Shown here: positions 1-9,426 of the stretch, one piece after another
Position numbering within the stretch: position 1 is the stretch's first letter
Layout: each line of letters opens with the position of its first letter
Assembly (NCBI RefSeq): GCF_000972495.1
Contig: NZ_LATM01000001.1
Span: forward strand, 393,241-457,240
Direction of reading: 5' to 3'
Source: Hymenobacter terrenus
GTDB lineage: Bacteria; Bacteroidota; Bacteroidia; Cytophagales; Hymenobacteraceae
Length of the DNA: 64,000 bases
Position numbers and translations under genes: made by a program
Notes under the pieces: generated by a model
Databases searched by the model: none
Seen by the model: the letters and a program-made list of their open reading frames with translations, nothing else
Told to the model about the DNA's origin: nothing

Positions 1-1438
1 CGGTGGCGGCATCGCCCGCACGCAGCGAATCGTTGCGGACGTCGTTGGCCGAGCGGGTAAATACCAGCTTGGTGCCCAGCTCCAGCTTGCCGGTGCTGCC
101 CCACGCCCGGCTGTAGTCGGCCCGCAGCGAGCGGATGGTGATGTCGGTGGCGAACTGGCCCGCCAGCACAAACGGCGCCCGGATAGCGGCCCCCTCAGTA
201 GTGCGAAAATCATTCTGCAGCAAACTCCGGCTGGGCGTGCTGTAGGTGGCGTAGTCGGCAAAGGCCAGTAGCTTGTCGCCCCGGCTGTTGAGCGTACCAA
301 TATAGTTGAGGTCGAAGGCGACGTTATCGGTCCGGGAGGTAGTCGTGCCCAGTACATCCAGCAGCGTCCTATCGGGCTGGGCGGCTCCGGGGGCTACATT
401 GTCCTGCTCGGTTTGGCCGCGCTGGCGGCGGTTAGCTGGTGAGCGGTTGCCCTTAATGAAGACCCCAAGCTGGTGGTTTTGCGTGAGCAGGTAATCAGCC
501 GAAAACTGGTACGACAAGGGCTTGCTGACGAACGTGAAGTCGCTGCTGCTATTGAAGCGCGTTGCAGCCTCCGCTGTACGCACATTGCGCAGATTGAGAT
601 TCGTAAGATAGCCTGCATAACGCTGGTAGCCGAGTTGGCCGTAGTAGGCCCAGCGTTTTGTTTTGTAGGTGGCGCTGCCGCCGGCCTGCCCGCCATTCTG
701 GCGTTTGTTGCGGCTGTAGGCGCTGTACAGGCTTCCTTTCCAGCCCAGCGTTTTGCTGCGCTTGAGCTTGATGTTGATGACGGCCCGCGTTTCGCCATCG
801 AACTGCGCCGACGCATTATTGATTACCTCAACCTGCTCAATGTCGTCGGCTTGCAGGTTGCGCAGCTCCTCGGCCGTCATCGGCTGCTGCTTGCCGTCGA
901 TATACACCACCGGTGCATAACGCCCGTTGACGCTGATGGCGCCCTCCTGATTCACGATCAGGCCCGGCGCCCGGCTGAGTACATCCAGGGCACTGGTGGC
1001 TACTTTAAACAAGGGATTCGACACGTTCAGCACGGTCTTGCCCATGGTGTGCTCAATGGCGGGCTTTTCTCCGGTCACCAGTACTTCACCCAAGGCTTGG
1101 CTTGAAGCCGCCAGGACCAGCGGCCCCAAATCGGTAGCTTGCTGGTGGGCCGCCACGGCCAGCGGAGCGCTGGTGTAGGTGGCAAAACCCATGGCCATGA
1201 TGCGGACCCGGTAGCGGCCGGTGGGCGGGGCCGTGACCGCAAACGTGCCGGTGGTATCGGTGGTACCCGCCTTAACCAGGCTGGAGTCGGCCGCAGCCAG
1301 CAGTAGCACAGTGGCGAATGGAACTGGCTGTTGATTGGCTTCGGTAACCCGGCCTTTGAAGAGGTGAGTGCCCGGTGTCTGGGCAGTGGTGGCGAGGGTA
1401 ACAAGGGTGAAAAGCAGCGTGCACCAGGCAAATTTCAT
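1..1438 (-). CDS. Outer membrane beta-barrel / TonB-dependent receptor-like protein (3' end beyond window)
   Basis: The reading frame opens with an ATG at 1438 and stays open to the window edge, giving at least 478 residues. It starts with a Sec signal peptide (MKFAWCTLLFTLVTLATTAQ). A carboxypeptidase-like regulatory domain follows (GRVTEANQQPVPFATVLLL) and then a plug-like segment with the motifs LSRAPGLIVNQEGAISVNGR and VYIDGKQ. The remainder is barrel-like, with alternating aromatic strands. This is the architecture of the Bacteroidota outer-membrane beta-barrel family related to TonB-dependent receptors. Its substrate cannot be read from the sequence. It is convergent with nothing visible and is separated by about 155 bp from the ABC permease gene on the same strand. 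The C-terminal barrel lies outside the window. Confidence 0.85.
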   Translation of the reverse strand, partial: MKFAWCTLLFTLVTLATTAQTPGTHLFKGRVTEANQQPVPFATVLLLAAADSSLVKAGTTDTTGTFAVTAPPTGRYRVRIMAMGFATYTSAPLAVAAHQQATDLGPLVLAASSQALGEVLVTGEKPAIEHTMGKTVLNVSNPLFKVATSALDVLSRAPGLIVNQEGAISVNGRYAPVVYIDGKQQPMTAEELRNLQADDIEQVEVINNASAQFDGETRAVINIKLKRSKTLGWKGSLYSAYSRNKRQNGGQAGGSATYKTKRWAYYGQLGYQRYAGYLTNLNLRNVRTAEAATRFNSSSDFTFVSKPLSYQFSADYLLTQNHQLGVFIKGNRSPANRRQRGQTEQDNVAPGAAQPDRTLLDVLGTTTSRTDNVAFDLNYIGTLNSRGDKLLAFADYATYSTPSRSLLQNDFRTTEGAAIRAPFVLAGQFATDITIRSLRADYSRAWGSTGKLELGTKLVFTRSANDVRNDSLRAGDAAT

Positions 1439-1593
1439 GACAGACGATTGAGAGCGGTAATTGGTCTGCCAAAGAGGTGCTAATGCTGTGCCTCTTTATT
1501 AATCACTTTGCCTACAATCATTTACCCAAAATATAATTATTGAAAAGTGCTCGAAAACGAACACCTGATGCTCGGAAGCGAGCAGTCGGAACA

Positions 1594-3987
1594 CTATTTG
1601 GCGCGCAACGCCCGCGCCGGATTCGCCAGCGAGGCCCTGAGCGCGAGGTGGCCGATGGTAACTAGCGTGATGGCGGCAGTAGCAGCCAGCCCAACCAAAA
1701 ACAACCACGGATTGAGCTCCACATGGATGGCGTACTGATTGAGCCACTGCTGCATAAGCCAGCCACTAAGCGGCGCCGCCACGGCAAAGGCCACCCCAAT
1801 CAGCAGAGCAAATTCCCGCATGAACGCCCCAATAATCTGAGCAGGCTGGGCGCCAAACACCCGACGGATACCAATTTCCCGCGCACGCCGTTCCGCCAGA
1901 AACGCAATGAGCCCATACAAGCCCATACACCCAATGGCAAGGGCGACGCCACTCGCCAGCCGAACAATGGTCAGCTGCTGTTGCTCCTCTTTGTAAAATT
2001 GAGTCACCGTTCCTTCCACCGGGGTCACGTCGAACGAATCGTTGGGAAAATACCGGTCCCATATGCGTTTAGCCGCCGGCGGTAGCTCGCCGGCTAACCG
2101 AGGCGACAGCTTGATGAGCAGCGTCCGATACCACCCGCGCTCGGTAAAGAGCACCGCCGGGCGGGGCGCTTCCCGGAAGCCATCGAGTTGCCAGTCGCGC
2201 ACCACGCCTAGAATGGGCCCAGTGAGCCATTTAGTGGCTCTTATCCTTAGTCGGTGGCCCAGCACCTGGGACATGCTGCCCAATCGGAGCTGCCGGGCGA
2301 CTGATTCGTTAATCAAGAAGCCACGGGTGGTATCACTTTCCGGTAGTTTTTCCCCAGCAATGAGATGTAGACCTGCGACAGAAACGTATTGCGCATCAGC
2401 AGCTAGGAGTACGACAAAGAAGGACTCCGAGCGGGGGCGGTTGTCACACGTAACATAGTTTGTGCTCCAGGTGGTGGACGCCGGGGGATGGTGACAAAAG
2501 CTAACCTCCGTAATACCAGGCACCTGCGATAGTTCGGCCCGCAACTGCGGCAGGTTGGTTTTGGTAGGGTTCGACACGGGCAGCGCTAGCTGATGAGCTG
2601 ATTCGAAACCAGCCCCGGCTTTTAGCCAAAAGGACACTTGCTGAAACATAACCAGCACGGCGAAAATAAACCCTTGGCACAGGGCTAATTGGAGCACAAC
2701 CAACGCCCGCCGCACCGACAGCCCCCCGAAGGTGCGGGTGGCCGCCTGGCCCTTCAACACTTGGGCGGGCCGGAAACCCGCCAGCATCCGGCCGGGGTAC
2801 CAGCCACCGCCGATGGTAATGACGGCCACCATCGCAGCTAGAAAAGCCCAGGCCGGCCCATCGAGCCGAAGCGGAACGGGCGTGTCGATCCATCCGCGCA
2901 GCCAGGGCAGGACCGTGTAAGCCAGTATCAATGCAACGCCCGCCGCGCTTAGCGTCAATAGGGCGGTTTCTACCATAAACTGCCCGAACACCTGTTGGCT
3001 GGTGGCTCCGATAGTTCGCCGCACGCCGATTTCCCGCCCTCGCCCCAGCGCTTGTGCCGTGGCCATGTTAATAAAGTTAACGCAGGCCATCAGGATGAGC
3101 AACACCCCAATCAAGAGCAGTACTTGCAGGGTAGTCTGGCTGATGGTGCCCCCGTAGTGCTCCGAAAAATGTGCGTCGCGCAAGGGCAGCACCTGGTACC
3201 GAAACTTGCTCAGGCTGGCCGGGTGGTGGGCGCGGTGCAGCACGGTCAGGGCTTGGCTTAGCCGGGTGGGCGTGACACCGGGGGGCAGCAGCACCCACGC
3301 ATGCGTCTCCCCACTGATGCCGTCCCAGGTAGTCAGGGCAGTGCCCGCGTGCCCGTAGTGATGCAGCGTGGCATAGGAAATAAAAAGCTCGTAGCGCTGG
3401 TCGGTATTTAAGGAGATGTCATCTAGTAATCCCGTTACCGTCAACTCAATTTTATTATTCAGACGCAGGCAGCGGCCAATGGGGTTGGCTGAACCAAAGT
3501 ATTTGTGCGCCAGCCGGCGGGTCAGTACAGCGGAAAACGGGCGGCTCAATACTTTTTCGGCAGTACCAACCCGCCAGTGGTAAGCCAGAATGGTAAAATA
3601 GCCGGGCTCGACAAAAGCCACGGCTTCCGGCTCGGTGTACTTAGCGCCCGCCTGCCCGGTTGACTCTATCACCCGAATAAGTTGGTTGCTCTGCCCGATA
3701 CTCATGGCAACTTCTGATAACCAGGGCTCAGCTTGGCGCAGTGCCGGACCAACAGCTGTCGGAATACCTGGCGAGTAATCGACCTTCCCAAAGTGTATCT
3801 CCGTCACCAGGCGGCAGATGCGCTCGGCGTGGGGGTGGTAGGTATCGAAGCTCTGGTGAAACCGCACCAGCCAGTACAACAGCAGGCAGCAGGCCAGGGC
3901 CAAGCCCAGGCCCAGCACGTTCAGCCCCGTGTAGAACGGGTGTCGGCGGAGCGTGCGCAGGGCATAGCTTAGGTGCGGCGGCAGCAT
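1594..3987 (-). CDS. ABC transporter permease, MacB/FtsX type
   Basis: This 797-residue inner-membrane protein has the layout of tandem MacB/FtsX permeases. An N-terminal membrane anchor (LNVLGLGLALACCLLLYWLV, near residues 23-42) is followed by a periplasmic MacB_PCD-like domain. A first FtsX block of three membrane segments comes next, with the conserved signature ALGRGREIGVRRTIGA. A second periplasmic domain and a second FtsX block follow, with RRAREIGIRRVFGA. Such proteins couple ATP hydrolysis to extrusion of lipids, peptides or drugs across the periplasm; the substrate here is unknown. It lies 9 bp downstream of the ATPase gene on the same strand, so the two form one transporter operon. 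That operon is divergent from a sigma-54 response regulator and histidine kinase, which are likely its controllers. Confidence 0.9.
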   Translation of the reverse strand: MLPPHLSYALRTLRRHPFYTGLNVLGLGLALACCLLLYWLVRFHQSFDTYHPHAERICRLVTEIHFGKVDYSPGIPTAVGPALRQAEPWLSEVAMSIGQSNQLIRVIESTGQAGAKYTEPEAVAFVEPGYFTILAYHWRVGTAEKVLSRPFSAVLTRRLAHKYFGSANPIGRCLRLNNKIELTVTGLLDDISLNTDQRYELFISYATLHHYGHAGTALTTWDGISGETHAWVLLPPGVTPTRLSQALTVLHRAHHPASLSKFRYQVLPLRDAHFSEHYGGTISQTTLQVLLLIGVLLILMACVNFINMATAQALGRGREIGVRRTIGATSQQVFGQFMVETALLTLSAAGVALILAYTVLPWLRGWIDTPVPLRLDGPAWAFLAAMVAVITIGGGWYPGRMLAGFRPAQVLKGQAATRTFGGLSVRRALVVLQLALCQGFIFAVLVMFQQVSFWLKAGAGFESAHQLALPVSNPTKTNLPQLRAELSQVPGITEVSFCHHPPASTTWSTNYVTCDNRPRSESFFVVLLAADAQYVSVAGLHLIAGEKLPESDTTRGFLINESVARQLRLGSMSQVLGHRLRIRATKWLTGPILGVVRDWQLDGFREAPRPAVLFTERGWYRTLLIKLSPRLAGELPPAAKRIWDRYFPNDSFDVTPVEGTVTQFYKEEQQQLTIVRLASGVALAIGCMGLYGLIAFLAERRAREIGIRRVFGAQPAQIIGAFMREFALLIGVAFAVAAPLSGWLMQQWLNQYAIHVELNPWLFLVGLAATAAITLVTIGHLALRASLANPARALRAK

Positions 3988-3996
3988 GGCCCGGAA

Positions 3997-4683
3997 TTAA
4001 TGCGTGGTGAGGAGCACCTCGCCGTCGTAGAGGCGCACGGTGCGGTGTGCGTAGCGGGCGTCCTGCTCGGAGTGCGTGGCCATGACGACGGTCATGCCCG
4101 CCGCATTTAGATCGGCCAGCAGCCGCATTACTGCTTCGCCATTCACGGAGTCGAGGTTGCCGGTGGGCTCGTCGGCCAGCAGCAGCCGGGGGCCGCCGAC
4201 CACCGCCCGGGCAATGGCGGCGCGCTGCTGCTGCCCGCCGGAAAGCTGCCCCGGCCGATGGTAGCAGCGGTGCATGAGTTGCAGGCGCTCCAACACCGCC
4301 TCGACCCGCTGCTTCCGCTCCGGGGCCGCCACGTTGCCATAGACCAGCGGCATCTCGACGTTCTGGTACACGGTCAGCTCGTCAATTAGGTTAAAGTCCT
4401 GAAAAATAAAGCCCACGCGCGGCTGCCGGAACAGGTCACGCTGCCGCTCACTGAAGTGCGTTACATTGGTGCCTTCAAACAAGTACTGGCCACGGTCAAT
4501 GGTATCGAGCAGGCCCAGCACGTTGAGCAGCGTGGATTTGCCGCAGCCCGACGGCCCCATAACGGCCACAAAGTCGCCGGCGGCCACGTGCAGGCTTACG
4601 TCTTGCAGCGCGGGCGTTTCCACGGCTCCAGCAAACCAGCCCCCGGGGCGGTATACCTTCTGAACGTTGTGTAACTCAATCAA
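3997..4683 (-). CDS. ABC transporter ATP-binding protein (LolD/MacB family)
   Basis: This is the nucleotide-binding subunit for the adjacent FtsX-type permease. From the chosen start it is 228 residues, the usual LolD size. Walker A is GPSGCGKST (43-51), the ABC signature LSGGQQQR (147-154), Walker B LLLADEP (167-173), and the H-loop lies in VVMATHS. I chose the TTG at 4683 because it places [10 protein letters not shown] right after the initiator, matching the family N-terminus (MI-L-N-KVY). The frame stays open to an ATG at 4827, but those extra 48 residues look like translated intergenic repeat (LARALRGAKAPRHW) and are unlikely to be coding. It probably forms an operon with the permease 9 bp downstream. 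Confidence 0.9.
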   Translation of the reverse strand: MIELHNVQKVYRPGGWFAGAVETPALQDVSLHVAAGDFVAVMGPSGCGKSTLLNVLGLLDTIDRGQYLFEGTNVTHFSERQRDLFRQPRVGFIFQDFNLIDELTVYQNVEMPLVYGNVAAPERKQRVEAVLERLQLMHRCYHRPGQLSGGQQQRAAIARAVVGGPRLLLADEPTGNLDSVNGEAVMRLLADLNAAGMTVVMATHSEQDARYAHRTVRLYDGEVLLTTH

Positions 4684-4796
4684 AGGAGAGCGGCGTTGGA
4701 CGGACGGCGAACAAATCACAAAGTAAGCGCCGCCCCGTGAACTCCTGGCGAACCAGCATCCGGTAAGTAGCCAGTGGCGCGGAGCCTTCGCTCCGC

Positions 4797-4811
4797 GTAA
4801 CGCCCGCGCCA
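4797..4811 (-). promoter_or_regulatory. Candidate sigma-54 (-24/-12) promoter for the ABC transporter
   Basis: On the minus strand this reads TGGCGCGGGCGTTAC, close to the sigma-54 consensus TGGCAC-N5-TTGC. The -24 GG is present, but the -12 GC is AC. It lies about 115 bp upstream of the ATPase start, in the divergent spacer facing a sigma-54-type activator. The match is imperfect and could be chance in GC-rich DNA, particularly because the segment also resembles a repeat (GCGGAG-CCTTCG-CTCCGC hairpin just beside it). Confidence 0.25.
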
Positions 4812-4899
4812 GAACAACACACCCCAAGCATCCGCGGCATCAAGGCACATACCGGCTCAGTCGGCTAATTTCGTCCATGCAATTCCCCATTCCTGCCTG

Positions 4900-6270
4900 A
4901 TGGCAAGTGCTTCCCTCTTAGCCAAAGCCAACATCCTGGTGGTGGACGACGACCCGGACGTGCTCCTTTCCCTGGCGCTGCTGTTGCAGCCGCTGGCCGG
5001 CCGGGTAATAACCGAGAAGAACCCCGAGCGGCTGCCCGCCCTGCTCCAGCAGGAGCGGTTCGCGGTGGTGTTGCTGGACATGAACTACCAAAGCAACCTC
5101 AACACGGGCAACGAGGGGTTTTACTGGTTGGCTCAGCTGAAAAAGCTGGCCCCCACCACGGCCGTGGTCATGCTGACGGCCTACGGCGACATCGACCTGG
5201 CCGTGCGGGCCCTCAAGGAAGGCGCCGCCGACTTTGTGGTGAAACCCTGGCGGAACGAGCGGCTGCTGGCCACGCTGACCGAGGCCCTGGGCCGGGCGCC
5301 GGGCGGCGCGACGGCCAATGCCGCTCTAGCCCGGACTTCGGGCGCGGCTTCGCCCCTGCTCATTGGCGAGTCGGAGGCCATGCAGACGGTGCGGTATAAG
5401 CTCGAAAAGATTGCCCCAACGGATGCCAGCGTGTTGATTTTGGGCGAGAATGGCACGGGCAAAGACGTGGTGGCCCGGCTCATCCACCAGCACTCGCCGC
5501 GAGTGGCGGGCCCGTTTCTGGCCGTGGACCTGGGCGCCCTGACCGACGGCTTGTTCGAGTCGGAGCTTTTTGGGCACCGGAAGGGCGCCTTTACCGATGC
5601 CCGCCAGGACCGGGCGGGCCGTTTCGAGGCGGCTCAGGGCGGGACCTTGTTTCTGGACGAAATCGGTAACCTGCCGCTGCATCAGCAGGTGAAGCTGCTG
5701 GCCGTGCTGCAAAACCGTCAGGTGGTGCCGCTGGGCAGCAACGCGCCCGTGGCAGTCGACGTGCGAGTGGTATCGGCAACCAACGCGCCACTCTACCAGC
5801 TAGTAGCCGAAGAGCGGTTTCGCAAAGACCTCGTGTACCGGCTCAACACCGTGGAAATCATGCTGCCGCCCCTACGCGAGCGGGGCGAAGACGTGCTGCT
5901 GCTGGCCCGGCACTTTGCCATTCGATACGCCGAAAAATACAACAAGCTCCCGCTAACCTTCGACGGGCCGGCGCTGACCCGGCTGCGGGCGTATCCTTTC
6001 CCCGGCAACGTCCGGGAACTACAGCACACCATCGAGCGGGCCGTCATCATGGCGGAAGGCGACACGCTGCGAGCTGAGGACCTACTGTTTTCGCCCCTCG
6101 AAGCGGCAGACCCGACAGTGGCGGCTTCGTCGCTGCGCCTCGATGAGCTGGAAAAAAACGCTATTCAACGCGTGATTGATAAGCATCAGGGCAACATCTC
6201 GCAGGCGGCCCGCGAGCTGGGCATCACGCGCATGGCCCTGTACCGGCGCCTGGGCAAACACAACCTCTAG
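4900..6270 (+). CDS. Sigma-54-dependent response regulator (NtrC/AtoC type)
   Basis: This 456-residue regulator has three domains. The receiver spans about 1-125, with acidic pocket DDD at 16-18, phospho-acceptor D60 in VVLLDMNY, and K115 in VVKPW. The AAA+ sigma-54 interaction domain has Walker A GENGTGKD (182-189), the sigma-54 contact loop GAFTDA (229-234) and Walker B LFLDEIGN. A C-terminal Fis-type helix-turn-helix ends the protein (GNISQAARELGITRMALYRR). It activates transcription by remodelling RNA polymerase carrying sigma-54. It is followed after 2 bp by its histidine kinase and is divergent from the ABC exporter, its most likely target. Confidence 0.95.
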   Translation: MASASLLAKANILVVDDDPDVLLSLALLLQPLAGRVITEKNPERLPALLQQERFAVVLLDMNYQSNLNTGNEGFYWLAQLKKLAPTTAVVMLTAYGDIDLAVRALKEGAADFVVKPWRNERLLATLTEALGRAPGGATANAALARTSGAASPLLIGESEAMQTVRYKLEKIAPTDASVLILGENGTGKDVVARLIHQHSPRVAGPFLAVDLGALTDGLFESELFGHRKGAFTDARQDRAGRFEAAQGGTLFLDEIGNLPLHQQVKLLAVLQNRQVVPLGSNAPVAVDVRVVSATNAPLYQLVAEERFRKDLVYRLNTVEIMLPPLRERGEDVLLLARHFAIRYAEKYNKLPLTFDGPALTRLRAYPFPGNVRELQHTIERAVIMAEGDTLRAEDLLFSPLEAADPTVAASSLRLDELEKNAIQRVIDKHQGNISQAARELGITRMALYRRLGKHNL

Positions 6271-6272
6271 CC

Positions 6273-7658
6273 GTGCGCCACTCCTACCCCATTGCGTTGC
6301 TGGCCCGCACCAGCCTGCTGTTGCTGGTGCTGATGGGCGTGGCCTACGCGCTGGTGACCGGGCAGCCGGTGTATTGGCTGCCGGGGCTGCTGCTCACGGC
6401 CGGGCTGGTGGCCGAGCTGATTCATTATCTGAACCGCGGCAACCGCGACCTGGCCGAGTTCCTGGCGGGGTTGCGTTACGAGGATTATTCCCTCACCTTC
6501 AACAGCCAGCAGGCCCCCGCCACCATCAAGCAGACGCGGGCGGTGCTCAACCAAATCAACCACTCGTTCCGGCAGCTTTCCCGGCAGAAGGAGGCCCAGC
6601 ACCTGTACCTGCAAAAGGTGCTAAGTTTGGTCAATACCGGCATTCTTTCGTTTCGGGACCCGCAGGCCGGAGCCGAACCGTCTGACGCGGCTACCCCGGT
6701 ACCGGGCGAAGTCCGCTGGATGAATGAGTCGTTGAAACGAATGCTGGAGGTGCCCTATCTGAAGACCATTCACATGTTGGAGAAGCGCGACGCGGCCCTC
6801 TACAAGGCGCTGCTGACGCTGAAACCCGGCGAAAACTGCATGGTCCGGATTCGGCAGCAGCCCGTGCTGCTGGCGGCCACGGCGTTCACCGACGAGCACG
6901 GCCGCTCGCTGCTGGTGGCCTTCCAACCCGTGCGCGAAGCCCTGGAAGAGACGGAGGCGCAGGCGTATCAGAAGCTGCTGCGGGTGCTGACCCATGAAAT
7001 CATGAACTCGGCGGCCCCCATCGCCTCGCTGGCCGATACCCTGCAACAGCGGCTGCGGGAGGTGGTTGGCACCGGCGGGCAGGTCCCCGACGAGGTATTA
7101 GCCGGCGTGGAGGTGATTCGCAAGCGCAGCGAGGGACTGCTGCACTTCACTCAGACCTACCGCAACCTGAGCAAAATCTCGGCGGCCTCGTTTCAGGTCG
7201 TGCCAGTATGGCTGCTGTTTGAACAAGTGGTTACGCTGCTGGAACCCACCTTCGCCCAGCGCGGCATCGACCCCGATATCGTATTGGAAGACCCGGACCT
7301 GTGCCTACTCGCCGACCCTACGCTGGTCGAGCAGGTTCTCATCAACCTGGTGACTAACGCCCTGGACGCGCTTCAGCACCAGTCGCCCCCCTCGCCCCGG
7401 CTGCGCCTGGCTGCGTACGTCAGCGAGCAATACCGTGTAGTGATGGAGGTATCGGACAATGGCGCGGGCATTCCGGCCGCGCTGCTGGAAGAAATCTTCG
7501 TGCCCTTTTTCACCACCAAGAAAACCGGCAGCGGCATCGGGTTAAGCCTGTCGCGGCAAATCATGCAGCTACACAAAGGCAGCATTCAGGTACAGTCGGT
7601 GGAGGGGGCCGGCAGCCAGTTCCAGCTATTCTTTCCTGCGCCGAGTGAGGGTGCGTAG
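6273..7658 (+). CDS. Sensor histidine kinase, partner of the sigma-54 regulator
   Basis: The gene starts at a GTG 2 bp after the regulator stop codon, so translation is probably coupled. The 461-residue protein has two N-terminal membrane helices (about 7-30 and 33-52) with almost no periplasmic loop. A PAS-like cytoplasmic region follows, then the H-box RVLTHEIMNS with phospho-acceptor H241. The ATPase domain has the N-box INLVTNALDAL, the G1 box DNGAGIP and the G2 region KKTGSGIGLSLSRQIM. The HEIMNS form of the H-box is common among NtrY-like kinases of the Bacteroidota. With so little periplasmic sequence, it probably senses a membrane or cytoplasmic signal, for example envelope stress or the transporter itself. 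Confidence 0.93.
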   Translation: MRHSYPIALLARTSLLLLVLMGVAYALVTGQPVYWLPGLLLTAGLVAELIHYLNRGNRDLAEFLAGLRYEDYSLTFNSQQAPATIKQTRAVLNQINHSFRQLSRQKEAQHLYLQKVLSLVNTGILSFRDPQAGAEPSDAATPVPGEVRWMNESLKRMLEVPYLKTIHMLEKRDAALYKALLTLKPGENCMVRIRQQPVLLAATAFTDEHGRSLLVAFQPVREALEETEAQAYQKLLRVLTHEIMNSAAPIASLADTLQQRLREVVGTGGQVPDEVLAGVEVIRKRSEGLLHFTQTYRNLSKISAASFQVVPVWLLFEQVVTLLEPTFAQRGIDPDIVLEDPDLCLLADPTLVEQVLINLVTNALDALQHQSPPSPRLRLAAYVSEQYRVVMEVSDNGAGIPAALLEEIFVPFFTTKKTGSGIGLSLSRQIMQLHKGSIQVQSVEGAGSQFQLFFPAPSEGA

Positions 7659-7794
7659 CACTTGAGTGGGGCCCTTGTGTGCGGACCAGTAGCTGGGAAT
7701 AAAATAATACTAAGGCCTCATCGCTTCGATAATTAGGTTGAGCAGGGGTTAGGCGCGAGGTATTCGAATCTACGTAGCTAGCTGCCGTTCTTTT

Positions 7795-8739
7795 TCAATT
7801 TTGAACTATCTTATTCGGATCAAAATACCTTTTCTCTTTCATTACTTTAATGAGAGCATCTACCGTCTCTAATTTTTCCGGAATTAATATAATGATTGGC
7901 CTTTGATTTTCATCAACGAAGCTCAAAATTGCATTAGGCTTTATTTTAATATTTTTCAATCGAGGGAATATTTTTTTCAGGTCATTGATATACTTATTAC
8001 TTTCACCTGCAAGAACAATTAACTGGGTTCCCTTTTTAGTTTTCAATTTTTCAACATTCTCCTTTTCAGATAAGGCATCTATTGTTACCTGAAATAGTTT
8101 AAACTTATTTCCAAGTTTTATATACAGTTCTTCAGCATTTCCTTCGCTTTCGTTGTAAATACTTACATTCAGAAAAAGGAGGGTATAATCGGTCGTAGCT
8201 CTTGGAAAGCTCTTCTCAAACAAGCTAATCGACTTAGAAACAAATATGCTATCTATCCCCTTACCATGATTTAGGTAATCTTCAACCATAGGATAAAGCG
8301 CTTTTGCGAACCCATCTATGTAGTCGTTCGCGTACCAAGGGCCGGTTTTCAATGAACCCGTGATTTGTTTTGATGCCCAGCCATTCCCAATTGCAGTAGC
8401 TAAGGCTTCATCAATATACTCGTAAGCATATCTTGAATAGATGGAAGGATTATTTAGGAAAAATTTCTCCAACTTATTCTGTTGTTCTTTTGCTTGTTCT
8501 TTATAGAAGATGTGGTCCATTTCGTGCAGAATAACTCCCGCCTTCAACTCATAATTAGTGGTATCGGTTAAAACTCCCACGCAAAGATTGTTAACGTGGG
8601 GTGTTGCCAACATGCCTGCATTTTTCTTAGGTATCGGAAACAACGAAACATTGAAAGGAGTATTTACCGGCCAGCTTGTCTGATAAAAAACTTGAGCGGC
8701 ATGCATTGAGGAAGAAAATACTTTATCATACTTCTTCAA
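7795..8739 (-). pseudogene. 3' part of a frameshifted metallopeptidase-like protein
   Basis: This fragment carries the zinc metallopeptidase signature HEMDH (HExxH) in VILHEMDHIFY. A downstream glutamate in YIDEALATAIGNG could be the third metal ligand, as in gluzincin-type peptidases. I do not recognise the family. The frame continues upstream without a stop through YDKLIWNAYKDKLFVQVKE to the T5 run at 8810-8814, where it meets the frame of the fragment at 8798-9208. Removing one base from that run would join both into one protein of about 470 residues with a signal peptide. The DNA is clearly more AT-rich than its neighbours, suggesting foreign origin. The usable start given here (TTG at 8739) is nominal. 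Confidence 0.6.
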
Positions 8740-8797
8740 CTCTTTTACCTGAACGAACAGCTTGTCTTTATACGCATTCCAAATCAGCTTGTCATAA

Positions 8798-9208
8798 TCA
8801 TACTTCTGCTTTTTGCATCACCGCAAGCAACTTAATAAGTTCGGTGTTAGGTAAATATCCCAGTATTTTTTCCTTAAACTCTGCGTTATCAGCACTATTG
8901 ACAGAGGCGGAAACAATCAGGTTGAAGATGTTATAATCATGCAATCTATTGGCGGGATAGCCATCGAAATGGTAGTTGGGATGTAGTTGTATGCTCTTAA
9001 ATTCTTTGCAGATTGCCTTGAAATCGGCGTCGCCGCTGGTTTTAGCATTAATGAATTCATACAACGGCAACGAAGTCCTGGGTTGTTGTGTGGCCGTTTC
9101 CAGAAAATTCAGAACACAATAAACTTTACTCGTCTTAAACTGGAATTGTTGGGCACTGACGTTTAATCGAATTACAATCAGCAGTAAGGTGGTAACTAAA
9201 AGTCTCAT
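8798..9208 (-). pseudogene. 5' part of the same frameshifted secreted protein
   Basis: This 136-residue frame begins with a clear signal peptide (MRLLVTTLLLIVIRLNVSAQ). It continues as a soluble, periplasmic-looking segment and ends abruptly at LLAVMQKAEV. One base before the stop, in the A5 run (8810-8814, read as T5 on the plus strand), the other frame continues with QKYDYDKLIWNAYKDK into the HEMDH-containing fragment. I read the two as one ancestral secreted or periplasmic protein. It may be inactivated by a single-base insertion or be a sequencing or assembly error. Composition is AT-rich like the 3' part. Confidence 0.6.
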
Positions 9209-9426
9209 CTTTCAAACTTTAAATTTAGGGATGGGTAAAGCGCTTGAGGCCGGTGACTTGGTCTTAAATAAGGAGGACTGATTACCCAATGCCCAGGCTA
9301 AGGTAGCGGCTCTTATACTAAGTCAGCGAGCAGCATCGCGTGGCGATTACCTTGTCGGACTATGGGGTGGGCCTTCTAATTACGTAAACTCTACTAAGTT
9401 TCGAAGGACAGAACCGCTGTTTCCAT

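Noticed and set aside
4684..4827. Longer start for the ABC ATPase (ATG at 4827)
   Set aside because: The added residues look like translated intergenic repeat and lack family similarity, whereas TTG 4683 gives the standard N-terminus.
7750..7775. Possible tRNA T-loop (TTCGAAT)
   Set aside because: No cloverleaf arms, acceptor stem or anticodon arm can be built around it.
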